Positions 7,013 to 14,145 of a stretch of 15,287 bases of DNA are shown piece by piece; the first letter of the stretch is position 1, and every line of letters starts with the position of its first letter. Below the pieces are notes generated by a model. That model worked only from the letters and a program-made list of their open reading frames with translations, had not been told where the DNA came from and made no database searches. Made by a program: the position numbers and the translations under genes. Origin of the DNA: Treponema sp. (lineage in GTDB: Bacteria; Spirochaetota; Spirochaetia; Treponematales; Treponemataceae); the NCBI GenBank assembly GCA_016297805.1, contig JAEDFX010000053.1:1-15287 (forward strand). The letters run 5' to 3'.

Positions 7013-7041
7013 ATTTTAATACTATGACACAGATAGAGCAA
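7013..7041 (-). promoter_or_regulatory. Promoter of the apt-asnA operon
   Basis: On the minus strand TTGCTC (7041-7036) and TAAAAT (7018-7013) are separated by 17 bases. The predicted start, near 7006, gives a leader of about 28 bases with the AAGGTGG ribosome binding site. It supports the internal ATG at 6978 as the true apt start. Confidence 0.6.
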
Positions 7042-7061
7042 GAATAAATTTTCTGAGTTGA

Positions 7062-8897
7062 TTAGATTTTAGACTGTCTTCCCAGAAAATACAGGGAAAC
7101 CACAATCAACAGTACAGTATAAATAATAAATCCTGCAGTCATTCCAGGTAAAAATCCTAAACTTACAAGGAATGCATAATTAAGCAATCTGAAGCCAAAC
7201 ATTGCTACCCTATAGAAAACCGCACCAAACACCAGAAATGCAGGAATTACAAGAATCCATGACAATTTGAAATATTGATTCAAACCAATTCTATTGTTCC
7301 AAGAAAATGAAGCCAGCAAAACAAACAAAACAAGCAGCCATAATGGATAGAAGATTCTATTCATCAATGATTGTCCATATATTTCTTCAGAATATCCATA
7401 CTTATTGGCATTGTTAACAAACTTCAATAATGAGGCTAATGAAGCAGCTGTTGGATCACTGGATGCATTTTCAAGCATAAGAAAATCATCATATGATATG
7501 GATAGAAGCATGTATTCTGGGGAAGTTTCAATTTGTCCATCTGCATAAGTATACTCTGGAAACAATTCTGTATTTGGTTTATCCCGACCGACAGATTTTA
7601 ACATTAAGTATGGAATAAAGTTTATTTTATCATCAATACCCATAAGTGCTTTTGTTGTTGATGTTAATGTTTTTACAGAAACCGGAAGCACTTTTGCATA
7701 AGGAACATGCATTTTTCTATATAAATCGCCATTTGGATCAATTGACGTAACTGTTAAATCTCGTAAATATTGAATGGAATTTCCTGTTTCTTTTACAGTA
7801 GTCATACCTTTAAAATAAATTATATCTTTTGAACCATCTTTATAGCCGCAGGAAAAATAAACATCATTTACATTCTCAAAACTTTCCAGTTCAAAAGTTT
7901 CATCTATAAAAAAGCAACGTTCATTAATTCTGTTTTCAGCAATCTTAAGATAGAAGATTACATCAGGATCTGACTGGAACTCTCTTGATGACTGATACAA
8001 TTCCCTGAAAATGTAATAAGCTTTCAAATCATCCTTTTCAACAAGTGCAAGATAACCTTCATATTTTTTATCAAAAATCATCTGATCTTCTGTTTTAGCA
8101 AGATTATGATATTCAGTCAGATTATTCCAAGCTGTCATGGAAATTTTTTTCAATTCTTCCAAATTAGGATCTTTAGGTGTAGCCAGTCCAATACCTATTC
8201 CCGCATAATAATGAGCATTAAACCATTCCTTCTTATCAAAAGCTTCTTTCGCTATCAGATAATACTGATAAACTTCATTTATCTGTTCCGCATCAATCAC
8301 AACTTTATCTGTTCTTAAAGCTTCTTCAACTGATTCATACAATTTAAAACGAAGATTCGATGTAGTTACTCTATTCATTTCAACATCTGAACGGTCCATT
8401 AAATCAGATGCCTCTCTAGCATTAGGATCTAATTTAAGAGCAGCATCGGCATATCGCATTGCCCGTTCATAATATCCGTTATCATAAAGATTATTACCCA
8501 CTTTTATGTATTCATTAATCAATTTTGGCTGATTTACAATTGAAGTTTTCTTTTGCTTAACCAATACCCCAAAAACTTCTGCAGATAAAGTAAGAACCCC
8601 AACAATGATGATAGAACAAATCATAACAACCTTATAACGTCCAACCATTGCTTTTGAAAAACGAGAAGAACTGCCTTCTGGATTATGTCCAAAATGAACA
8701 GAACAACTGATAACAAAACCTGTCATAGAAATAACAGGTAAATACAAAAGAAAATATTCTAAACCTGTCAGAAATTTATATAAAGAAACACTTCCTTTTG
8801 TAGCTCCAAAAGAAATATTTGTTGTAAACCCAATAATAATACAGATAACAAATCCCAATCCAAGACAGAACGATAAAACACCTAGAATTTTTTTCAT
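7062..8897 (-). CDS. Large membrane protein with three N-terminal and three C-terminal membrane segments and a TPR-like middle
   Basis: A 611-residue protein of no family I can name. Hydrophobic segments lie at about residues 4-26, 46-67 and 89-111, then a soluble region of about 400 residues, then three more near 515-537, 545-565 and 572-602. The soluble part begins with a TPR-like unit (YIKVGNNLYDNGYYERAMRY to ALKLDPNA, about 130-162) and further helical hairpins. It then turns beta-rich around 330-440 (YFKGMTTVKETGNS, then SIDPNGDLYRKMHVPYA). The ATG at 8895-8897 has a strong GGGGGA site that overlaps the stop codon of the upstream membrane gene 9 bases away, so the two are surely cotranslated. 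The topology and the beta segment recall LptF/LptG-type permeases with a helical insertion, but I see no decisive signature. Confidence 0.85.
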   Translation of the reverse strand: MKKILGVLSFCLGLGFVICIIIGFTTNISFGATKGSVSLYKFLTGLEYFLLYLPVISMTGFVISCSVHFGHNPEGSSSRFSKAMVGRYKVVMICSIIIVGVLTLSAEVFGVLVKQKKTSIVNQPKLINEYIKVGNNLYDNGYYERAMRYADAALKLDPNAREASDLMDRSDVEMNRVTTSNLRFKLYESVEEALRTDKVVIDAEQINEVYQYYLIAKEAFDKKEWFNAHYYAGIGIGLATPKDPNLEELKKISMTAWNNLTEYHNLAKTEDQMIFDKKYEGYLALVEKDDLKAYYIFRELYQSSREFQSDPDVIFYLKIAENRINERCFFIDETFELESFENVNDVYFSCGYKDGSKDIIYFKGMTTVKETGNSIQYLRDLTVTSIDPNGDLYRKMHVPYAKVLPVSVKTLTSTTKALMGIDDKINFIPYLMLKSVGRDKPNTELFPEYTYADGQIETSPEYMLLSISYDDFLMLENASSDPTAASLASLLKFVNNANKYGYSEEIYGQSLMNRIFYPLWLLVLFVLLASFSWNNRIGLNQYFKLSWILVIPAFLVFGAVFYRVAMFGFRLLNYAFLVSLGFLPGMTAGFIIYTVLLIVVSLYFLGRQSKI

Positions 8898-8906
8898 AAT
8901 ATCCCC

Positions 8907-9872
8907 CTATCTGTCCTTATTCTTATGTTTCTTTGCCATGAATCTGACAATCACAATTATCACAAAAACTAAAGTAAATAGATTATTTGCAACAAAAATA
9001 AGCGGATCACTAATATATTTTCCCAGCATATCAAAAAATCTATTATCTGTTAGTTTGTTTTTAAATGGCAGGAATGCATACGAATAATAAAACGTATTAA
9101 CTGAGAGAATCAAACTTGTCATAAAAAATATAAAGGTTGTATTAATCAGTCTCCATTCAAAAAAAGTAGAAAAACAGAACAAAATACATATAGAAACCGC
9201 TAATGATAAGAAAGCTAAATAAGACAGGAAACTTTCTGAAAAATTTCTTTTAGCTATATAAATTAAAACCTTGAAGTTTACAGGAATAGAGTTTCCCCGC
9301 ATATGGAAAGATTTCTTTATCTGAATCTCCCTATAAGGCTCTGACAAACGATTCAATTCTAAATTAAAATCATCTTTTATATTCTCAAATGTTACTTCAC
9401 CATTTTCTGAAGTATCAATAACAACGGTATTTGGGCTATAATCATTTTTATTTTCTAAATCTTTTGTAAAGAAATAAACTTTTTCATCTCCTGGACGAAA
9501 AAATCCTTTTGAGAGATATGTAGTAGCATCTACTTCACTACTGTATTTCTCATAAAGCTTATCAAGAGAATAAACTCCTGGAAAAAGAACAAGCCATGTA
9601 AAAAAACAGATTATGACATAAGCAATTATCTGAGAAAAACCAGCTACATGTCTTAATCTATAGTAACTTATTACAGGACAAATAAGAAAAATTAAACAAT
9701 AAGCAACGTATATACCGGACCTTGCCAATTCAGAAAAAGAAAAAAGAACATTTTCAGTACCAGCAACAAAATTTATTACATTTAGATAGAACGAATACAT
9801 AATTGTACCAAACAACAATCCAATAATTAAAATAAGAAAATATGTTGTTATAAGTTTCAACGCTTTTTTCAT
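8907..9872 (-). CDS. Polytopic membrane protein, partner of the downstream TPR membrane protein
   Basis: A 321-residue protein of unrecognised family. Three hydrophobic segments come first (about residues 7-30, 47-69 and 78-100), then a soluble stretch of about 110 residues that starts after LDKLYEKYSSE. Three more segments follow (about 213-236, 240-263 and 284-310), ending in the basic tail MAKKHKNKDR. This is the same 3 + soluble + 3 plan as the next gene, so the pair probably forms a heteromeric inner-membrane complex (inferred). The start at 9870-9872 has AAGGA (9878-9882) five bases upstream. A long inverted repeat covers the leader. The function could be transport or envelope assembly, but nothing in the sequence fixes it. 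Confidence 0.8.
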   Translation of the reverse strand: MKKALKLITTYFLILIIGLLFGTIMYSFYLNVINFVAGTENVLFSFSELARSGIYVAYCLIFLICPVISYYRLRHVAGFSQIIAYVIICFFTWLVLFPGVYSLDKLYEKYSSEVDATTYLSKGFFRPGDEKVYFFTKDLENKNDYSPNTVVIDTSENGEVTFENIKDDFNLELNRLSEPYREIQIKKSFHMRGNSIPVNFKVLIYIAKRNFSESFLSYLAFLSLAVSICILFCFSTFFEWRLINTTFIFFMTSLILSVNTFYYSYAFLPFKNKLTDNRFFDMLGKYISDPLIFVANNLFTLVFVIIVIVRFMAKKHKNKDR

Positions 9873-9888
9873 AGTTTTCCTTTTCTGA

Positions 9889-9934
9889 TATTTATCTCTT
9901 TTGATTATCGTAAAAAAATTAAAAGAGATAAATA
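9889..9934. promoter_or_regulatory. Perfect 14-bp inverted repeat in the leader of the membrane-protein operon
   Basis: TATTTATCTCTTTT (9889-9902) and AAAAGAGATAAATA (9921-9934) are exact reverse complements with an 18-base loop. The 3' arm ends 16 bases upstream of the gene start, just before the ribosome binding site, and the far arm overlaps the predicted transcription start. It may be an operator or an RNA hairpin at the very 5' end of the mRNA. Confidence 0.55.
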
Positions 9935-9938
9935 AAAA

Positions 9939-9944
9939 ATTATA
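9939..9944 (-). promoter_or_regulatory. -10 element for the membrane-protein operon
   Basis: A perfect TATAAT on the minus strand (9944-9939), with predicted start near 9932. The -35 region (TCAAAT at 9967-9962) is poor. It sits back to back with the divergent STAS-gene promoter. Confidence 0.45.
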
Positions 9945-9968
9945 ACCCCATTTAGTTCATAATTTGAT

Positions 9969-9998
9969 TTGACATATTGACGTTTTGTTAGTTATAAT
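9969..9998 (+). promoter_or_regulatory. Consensus promoter of the STAS gene
   Basis: TTGACA (9969-9974) and TATAAT (9993-9998), both perfect, are separated by 18 bases. The predicted start, near 10005, gives a 26-base leader with AGGTGAG at 10018-10024. This is the strongest sigma-70-type promoter in the window. Confidence 0.75.
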
Positions 9999-10030
9999 AA
10001 GTTTTAATAGTATAATTAGGTGAGTAAAAT

Positions 10031-10585
10031 ATGGATGATAATAACGCTATAGTTCCTGGCTTTGATTTAGAAAAAGACGATAGTCTTACAATTTCTCTTA
10101 GAAAGGCAGAAGGTATTAACAAGGGTATTTTTGTTTATCTTAGCGGATACATTGATACTTACAATTCTACTTTCTTCCAAAAGCAGATGACAAAAGTAAT
10201 TGAAGCAGGTTTTATTAATCTTGTATTCAACTGTTCTTCTTTGAACTACGTTTCATCAACAGGAATTGGATCTTTCACAGTATTTCTTAAAGTTGTAAAA
10301 CCTAAAGGCGGAGATGTTGTTCTTCTTGAAATTCAGCCTAAAGTATATGAAGTTTTCCAGCTTCTTGGTTTTTCTCAGTTCTTTAATATTAAAAATACTG
10401 CTGATGAAGCAATTGCATATTTTTCTAATGGTGCAGGAGCTTCAGATAATTCTGTATTCCCTCTTATTATTTCATGTCCTGTATGTAACAAGAAGTTAAG
10501 AGCCATAAAGTCTGGAAGATTCAGATGCTCTGGTTGTCGTTCAATCATTGCAATTAGTGAAGCTGGAGATGTTTCATTAGGATAA
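10031..10585 (+). CDS. STAS-domain (anti-sigma-factor-antagonist-like) protein with C-terminal zinc ribbon
   Basis: A 184-residue cytoplasmic protein. Residues 18-130 form a STAS domain like SpoIIAA or RsbV: VYLSGYIDTYNS, then the loop YVSSTGIGSF, then EVFQLLGFSQFF. In SpoIIAA the loop reads DSSG and its first Ser is phosphorylated. Here that Ser is kept (S76), but the preceding Asp is Ser (S75). The last 40 residues hold two Cys pairs (CPVC at 149-152, CSGC at 166-169), a zinc-ribbon-like knuckle that ordinary STAS antagonists lack. No kinase/anti-sigma gene or sigma factor is nearby, so its partner is unknown. It is monocistronic: a consensus promoter before it and a strong terminator after it. 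The family call is firm; the role in partner switching is inferred. Confidence 0.88.
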   Translation: MDDNNAIVPGFDLEKDDSLTISLRKAEGINKGIFVYLSGYIDTYNSTFFQKQMTKVIEAGFINLVFNCSSLNYVSSTGIGSFTVFLKVVKPKGGDVVLLEIQPKVYEVFQLLGFSQFFNIKNTADEAIAYFSNGAGASDNSVFPLIISCPVCNKKLRAIKSGRFRCSGCRSIIAISEAGDVSLG

Positions 10586-10603
10586 TCACTACAAAATATG
10601 TAG

Positions 10604-10637
10604 AAAAGACCTTCGATTTTCGGAGGTCTTTTTTTTT
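10604..10637 (+). terminator. Strong intrinsic terminator of the STAS gene
   Basis: AAAAGACCTTCG (10604-10615) pairs with CGGAGGTCTTTT (10621-10632), one G-U pair, 5-base loop, within a run of nine T (10629-10637). It lies 18 bases after the stop. The A run before the stem makes it potentially bidirectional. Confidence 0.9.
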
Positions 10638-10940
10638 GTGTGAAACTTTTTTTATTCTGTGAAACATTTTTTGTGGATTACTTGTGGATAACTTTTGTTT
10701 TATAGTCGCATATTTACCTAATAAAAATATAATTTTTAGGTATTCATTACAGCTAATTATGACTAAAAGTTCAATTTTTCATCATAATTCCTTGTATTAC
10801 AAAGAATTAGCGAAATTTTACATTTTTTTTATTAAATTTAAAGAAAATTTCACAAACCTACTTGACACAATTCAACATCTTACTAATGGGAAAAAAATGT
10901 GGATAACTTGTGGACAATAAGTGTGTAAACTGTGCATAAA
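10638..10940. other. Candidate replication origin: two groups of DnaA boxes around AT-rich DNA
   Basis: Within the gene-free 432 bases between the STAS gene and the prenyl synthase, TGTGGATAA (reverse complement of the DnaA box TTATCCACA) occurs perfectly at 10683-10691 and 10898-10906. Near matches are at 10672-10680 (TGTGGATTA), 10909-10917 (TGTGGACAA), 10922-10930 (TGTGTAAAC) and 10931-10939 (TGTGCATAA, which fits the looser TTWTNCACA consensus). All point the same way. Both perfect boxes have a second box 11 bases away. Between the groups lie about 200 very AT-rich bases with inverted repeats at 10715-10742 and 10786-10808, a plausible unwinding region. Flanking genes diverge, as is common at origins. 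dnaA and dnaN are not visible, so a DnaA-titration or regulatory site is the alternative. Confidence 0.5.
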
Positions 10941-10979
10941 TCCGATTGAAACAACTCTAATTCCTTATAATACATTCAT

Positions 10980-11008
10980 TTGTCTTTTAAACAAATCTTT
11001 TATATACT
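10980..11008 (+). promoter_or_regulatory. Promoter of the prenyl synthase operon, predicted near-leaderless
   Basis: TTGTCT (10980-10985) and TATACT (11003-11008) are separated by 17 bases. The predicted start, near 11015, is three bases before the ATG at 11018, which has no Shine-Dalgarno sequence. A second -10 (TATAAT, 10966-10971) lies upstream, with TTGAAA only 14 bases before it, and would give a 40-base leader. Confidence 0.45.
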
Positions 11009-11017
11009 TTATATATC

Positions 11018-12070
11018 ATGAATAACAAATCCGATTTTACAGAATTACTTAACAAAATTGAAAAAGCGTTATCCTCAGCATTGCCTGAATCTTCTACACA
11101 ACAGTGGATTAACGAATCCTTTGGAAAGCTTCCAGAAGCAGTAAAGCCTGTACATTTTAATCCACTTATAGAACCAAATAAAAGCCTTATCTCTTTAGGC
11201 GGGAAACGATGGCGTCCTTTATTTTTAATCTTATGCTATCAAATGGCTAAAGAAAAATATCCTGATAATGCTCTAACAGAAGAGCAGGCTTTTTCAATTA
11301 CACCGCTTGTTGAATTTGTTCATACTGCCAGTCTGATTCATGATGATATTGAAGACTCCGCAGATTTAAGACGAGGAAAACCAACTGCTCATATAACTTA
11401 TGGATTAGACACTGCTTTAAATGCTGGAGCATGGTTATATTTTGAAGCCCCAGTATGCATTAACAATCTGCAGGTTTCTGGTGAAATGAAATTAAAGCTG
11501 TATGAAGTTTATACTAATGAATTACGCAGACTTCACCTGGGACAAGCTATGGATATTTACTGGCACAGGAATCCTGGTCTTTTCCCATCAAAAGATGAAT
11601 ATCTTGCAATGGTAAAGAATAAAACAGGTACACTAGCTTCACTTGCAGCAAAGATTGGATGCGTTGCAGGAGGTATGTCTGTAGAAGAGTCTGAAAAATT
11701 CGGAGAAACAGCAGCCAATATTGGAATGGGGTTCCAGATTATTGATGATGTAATAAATCTTACAACAGGAAATGTTGGGAAAAAACGTGGTGATGATATA
11801 GTTGAAGGCAAAAAAAGCTTGCCAGTTCTTATCCATACAGAATTAAAACCATTGGATAAAAAACAAATTGCAGAATTTATGACTATTGCTTCAGAAAATG
11901 GCATAGATTCTCCTGCTGTAGAAAAATGTATCTCATTACTTGAAACAACAGATTGTATAAAGAAAGCTGCTAAAAAAGGTACAGAGCTTATTCACGAGAA
12001 CTGTGCACTGTTTAATTCTGAACAGATTGAAAATTTATTTAATATAATGATTCCAGAGGACTTTAGATGA
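11018..12070 (+). CDS. Polyprenyl diphosphate synthase (trans-isoprenyl type)
   Basis: Condenses isopentenyl diphosphate with allylic diphosphates to make prenyl chains. The 350 residues carry the family landmarks in order: GGKRWRP (61-67), the first Asp-rich motif SLIHDDIED (D109, D110, D113) followed by LRRGKPTAH, NKTGTLASLAAK (201-212), and the second motif FQIIDDVINL with KRGDDIVEGKKSLPV after it. The second motif is DDxxN rather than DDxxD (N247), a substitution also seen in some GGPP synthases. Residues four and five before the first motif are small (Ser, Ala), which in characterised enzymes permits products longer than C15. The actual product cannot be read from sequence. It is first in an overlapping three-gene operon. 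There is no Shine-Dalgarno sequence, and an in-frame TAA at 10988 supports this ATG as the first possible start. Confidence 0.92.
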   Translation: MNNKSDFTELLNKIEKALSSALPESSTQQWINESFGKLPEAVKPVHFNPLIEPNKSLISLGGKRWRPLFLILCYQMAKEKYPDNALTEEQAFSITPLVEFVHTASLIHDDIEDSADLRRGKPTAHITYGLDTALNAGAWLYFEAPVCINNLQVSGEMKLKLYEVYTNELRRLHLGQAMDIYWHRNPGLFPSKDEYLAMVKNKTGTLASLAAKIGCVAGGMSVEESEKFGETAANIGMGFQIIDDVINLTTGNVGKKRGDDIVEGKKSLPVLIHTELKPLDKKQIAEFMTIASENGIDSPAVEKCISLLETTDCIKKAAKKGTELIHENCALFNSEQIENLFNIMIPEDFR

Positions 12071-12585
12071 TTGAACACCCAGACAAGCTGAACAATCAGG
12101 CTATCATACTGGCCTCTGACGGAGCTTACACAGAAGCAATTGCATGCTTCAAACGGGCAATTACAATTCAAAAAGATAACTATCTTTTATGGTATAATCT
12201 GGGTGTAACTTACAGAGATGCAGGGAAACTTTCAGATGCTCAAAAAACGCTGGCTACAGCCTATTCAATTGCTCCAGAAAATATGGATGTAGAAGAGACT
12301 TATGCAACAGTATGTCTCATGAACAAAGATTTTTCCCAGGTTAGAAGAATATGTGAAGAAGGTCTAGATTTTAATCCTCTTCATTCACATCTATGGAATC
12401 TTCTTGGAGTTGCTGATTTTCAAACAGAGGATTACGAAGGTGCATCAGAATATTTCGAACAAGCTGTCTATATAAATCCTTATTATGTAGATGCTTTGTA
12501 TAACCTAATGGATACATATTCTATGCTAAAAAATGAAAAAGGCCAGCAGGAATGTGCGGCACGAATTAAGGAACTATCAAAATAA
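12067..12585 (+). CDS. Small TPR protein
   Basis: A 172-residue protein made almost wholly of tetratricopeptide repeats, about four units. The clearest are AIACFKRAITIQKDNYLLWYNL, split around residues 20-42, the next ending at SIAPEN, and a later unit with NLLGVADFQTEDYEGASEYF and INPYYVDALYNL. There is no signal peptide or membrane segment, so it is likely a cytoplasmic scaffold. Its ATG overlaps the prenyl synthase stop in an ATGA arrangement, so translation is coupled to that gene. Its own stop overlaps the start of the next gene by one base. Partner proteins are unknown. The function in this operon may be to organise an envelope or isoprenoid complex, but that is a guess from position only. 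Confidence 0.88.
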   Translation: MIEHPDKLNNQAIILASDGAYTEAIACFKRAITIQKDNYLLWYNLGVTYRDAGKLSDAQKTLATAYSIAPENMDVEETYATVCLMNKDFSQVRRICEEGLDFNPLHSHLWNLLGVADFQTEDYEGASEYFEQAVYINPYYVDALYNLMDTYSMLKNEKGQQECAARIKELSK

Positions 12586-12857
12586 TGAATAATATAAGCA
12601 ATGGGAAAATAGAGAAAAATATTCACCGAAACAATTTCCAAAGGCTTTTACACACACTATGTCTTTTAATACCTATAGCAGCGGCTTTTCTCGGATTTTA
12701 TTGCAGTGAACCACTCTGGCAGATAATCAAAAAAACAGAACCCCCAGAATTATTTAAATTTATCTTAAGTCTGATGTTTTTTGAAATTCCTTCGATTCTA
12801 ATTTTTATACTCACAAGAAAATCAAATTCTATTATCAAAATTAAAATCTCAAATTAA
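12585..12857 (+). CDS. Small membrane protein, two predicted membrane segments
   Basis: A 90-residue basic protein that I do not recognise. Hydrophobic segments lie at about residues 21-43 (LLHTLCLLIPIAAAFLGFYC) and 57-79 (LFKFILSLMFFEIPSILIFI), joined by a short loop with KKTEPPE. The tails are Lys/Asn-rich, suggesting both ends face the cytoplasm. The ATG overlaps the stop of the TPR gene (TAATG), which argues strongly that it is translated despite its size. It closes the prenyl synthase operon. It ends six bases before the hairpin of the convergent cheB terminator. It could anchor the TPR protein at the membrane (inferred from coupling only). Confidence 0.7.
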   Translation: MNNISNGKIEKNIHRNNFQRLLHTLCLLIPIAAAFLGFYCSEPLWQIIKKTEPPELFKFILSLMFFEIPSILIFILTRKSNSIIKIKISN

Positions 12858-12907
12858 AAAAAAGGCTGCTCAAAAAAGAAGTTTTATAACTCTTTTCTGA
12901 ACAGCCT
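12856..12907 (-). terminator. Terminator of the cheR-cheB operon at the convergent junction
   Basis: AGGCTG-C-TCA (from 12863) and TGA-A-CAGCCT (to 12907) form a stem extended by A/T pairs to about 16 positions with two mismatches. On the minus strand it is followed by eight T (12863-12856). On the plus strand only GTTTC follows, so it serves cheB mainly and the plus operon weakly at best. Confidence 0.75.
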
Positions 12908-12926
12908 GTTTCAAGACCCAGATAAA

Positions 12927-14126
12927 CTATGCTAAAAGATGGTCTCTAGCAAGTTTACTGATTTCATCTGCCATTTCACGCAATGGAACCTGTTTTTGTA
13001 CACCACCCATTTCAAAAGCAACTTTAGGCATACCATAAACAATACTTGTTGCCTGATCCTGTCCAAGTGTCCATGCACCTTTTTTACGCATTTCTGCAAT
13101 CTGAGCGGCACCATCACGACCCATACCAGTCATAATTACACCCAAGGCTCTGTTCTGGAAATTCTTGGCAATAGATTCAAAAAGCACATCACAAGAAGGT
13201 CTATGACCATTACGAGGGTCATCCTGTGAAAGTTTAATAAAATTACCAAGAGGTTTACGTTCTACGAACATATGATAACTTCCAGGAGCAATGTATACAT
13301 GTCCATTAAGGATTGGTTCACCATCAACAGCTTCCGAAACCTGAAGAGGACAAATATTATTTAAACTATTAGCGAATTCTTTTGTAAATCCTGCAGGCAT
13401 ATGCTGAACTACAAGTATAGGTTGCTTAAGTCTTGGATCAATAGCCTTGAATACATCACGCAATGCATTTGGTCCACCAGTCGAAATACCAATAGCAATA
13501 ATTTCAATTTTGCCACCTTCTCTCTCTGGAGTAATAACAACTGGTTCTTTTGGTTTTGTTTTGAACCAGGTTGTTGGCATTGCTTCTGTGGAACGAATTG
13601 AAGCAGACTTTGCAGCTTCCTCACCTTTCTTCTGAATTACAGCCCGTTCAGCTTCCTTAAGTTTAATCTGATGGGTATAATACTCAGGTTCAGGAATCTG
13701 TTTTCCATGCATTATGGCATAAGCACTACCATAAGAAGCAACATATTCAATAATATCTTTTGTAACTTCACCAATACGTAATGTAACAGAAGTTCCACCT
13801 GGTTTAGTAATAAAATCTGATGCGCCTAACTCAATACACTGCATTGTAACAGCAGCGCCTTCTGTTGCAACGCTTGAAAGAATAACTACTGGAACATCAA
13901 GTCTAAGTTCTTTTCTTTTTTTAAGAAACTCGATACCTGTCATCTTTGGCATTTCGATATCAAGTAAAATTACATCAGGTTTTGTTGTCTTTAATTTTTC
14001 AATAAGATCAAGTCCATTTTCGGCTTTTCCACAAACTGACATACCTTCTGTATCATCAACAATTCTACCAATTAAGTTTCTCATTAAGGCAGAATCATCA
14101 CATATCATTACCGACAGTTCGTCCAT
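12927..14126 (-). CDS. cheB: Chemotaxis response regulator and protein-glutamate methylesterase CheB
   Basis: Removes methyl groups from chemoreceptors (and deamidates Gln) when phosphorylated by CheA, giving sensory adaptation. The 399 residues comprise a receiver domain (1-120) with D10-D11, phospho-acceptor D56 in DVILLDIEMP and K108 in FITKPGG. A charged linker follows (about 120-205). The methylesterase domain has the catalytic triad: S215 in GISTGG, H242 in QHMP and D338 in GMGRDGA. The linker is long: E. coli CheB totals 349 residues. The ATG at 14124-14126 has AGGAG (14133-14137) upstream. It follows cheR by 19 bases, so the antagonistic methyltransferase and methylesterase are coexpressed. 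The operon ends at the terminator at 12856-12907. Confidence 0.97.
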   Translation of the reverse strand: MDELSVMICDDSALMRNLIGRIVDDTEGMSVCGKAENGLDLIEKLKTTKPDVILLDIEMPKMTGIEFLKKRKELRLDVPVVILSSVATEGAAVTMQCIELGASDFITKPGGTSVTLRIGEVTKDIIEYVASYGSAYAIMHGKQIPEPEYYTHQIKLKEAERAVIQKKGEEAAKSASIRSTEAMPTTWFKTKPKEPVVITPEREGGKIEIIAIGISTGGPNALRDVFKAIDPRLKQPILVVQHMPAGFTKEFANSLNNICPLQVSEAVDGEPILNGHVYIAPGSYHMFVERKPLGNFIKLSQDDPRNGHRPSCDVLFESIAKNFQNRALGVIMTGMGRDGAAQIAEMRKKGAWTLGQDQATSIVYGMPKVAFEMGGVQKQVPLREMADEISKLARDHLLA

Positions 14127-14145
14127 AATATTCTCCTACCTTTTT

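Noticed and set aside
6979..7041. Upstream extension of apt by 21 codons
   Set aside because: It overlaps the predicted promoter, has no ribosome site and no family counterpart. The internal ATG at 6978 has a good site.
10684..10920. 78-codon plus-strand open frame across the candidate origin
   Set aside because: It runs through DnaA boxes and AT-rich DNA, has no ribosome binding site or recognisable domain, and its Phe/Ile/Lys/Asn-rich content is what random AT-rich DNA gives.
10946..10971. TTGAAA with TATAAT as the prenyl synthase promoter
   Set aside because: The spacing is only 14 bases. The pair at 10980-11008 with 17 bases fits better. The upstream -10 may still be used with another -35.
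12939..13635. Several plus-strand and shifted minus-strand open frames of 60-100 codons over cheB
   Set aside because: They are shadows of the clearly coding cheB frame and have no starts with ribosome sites.
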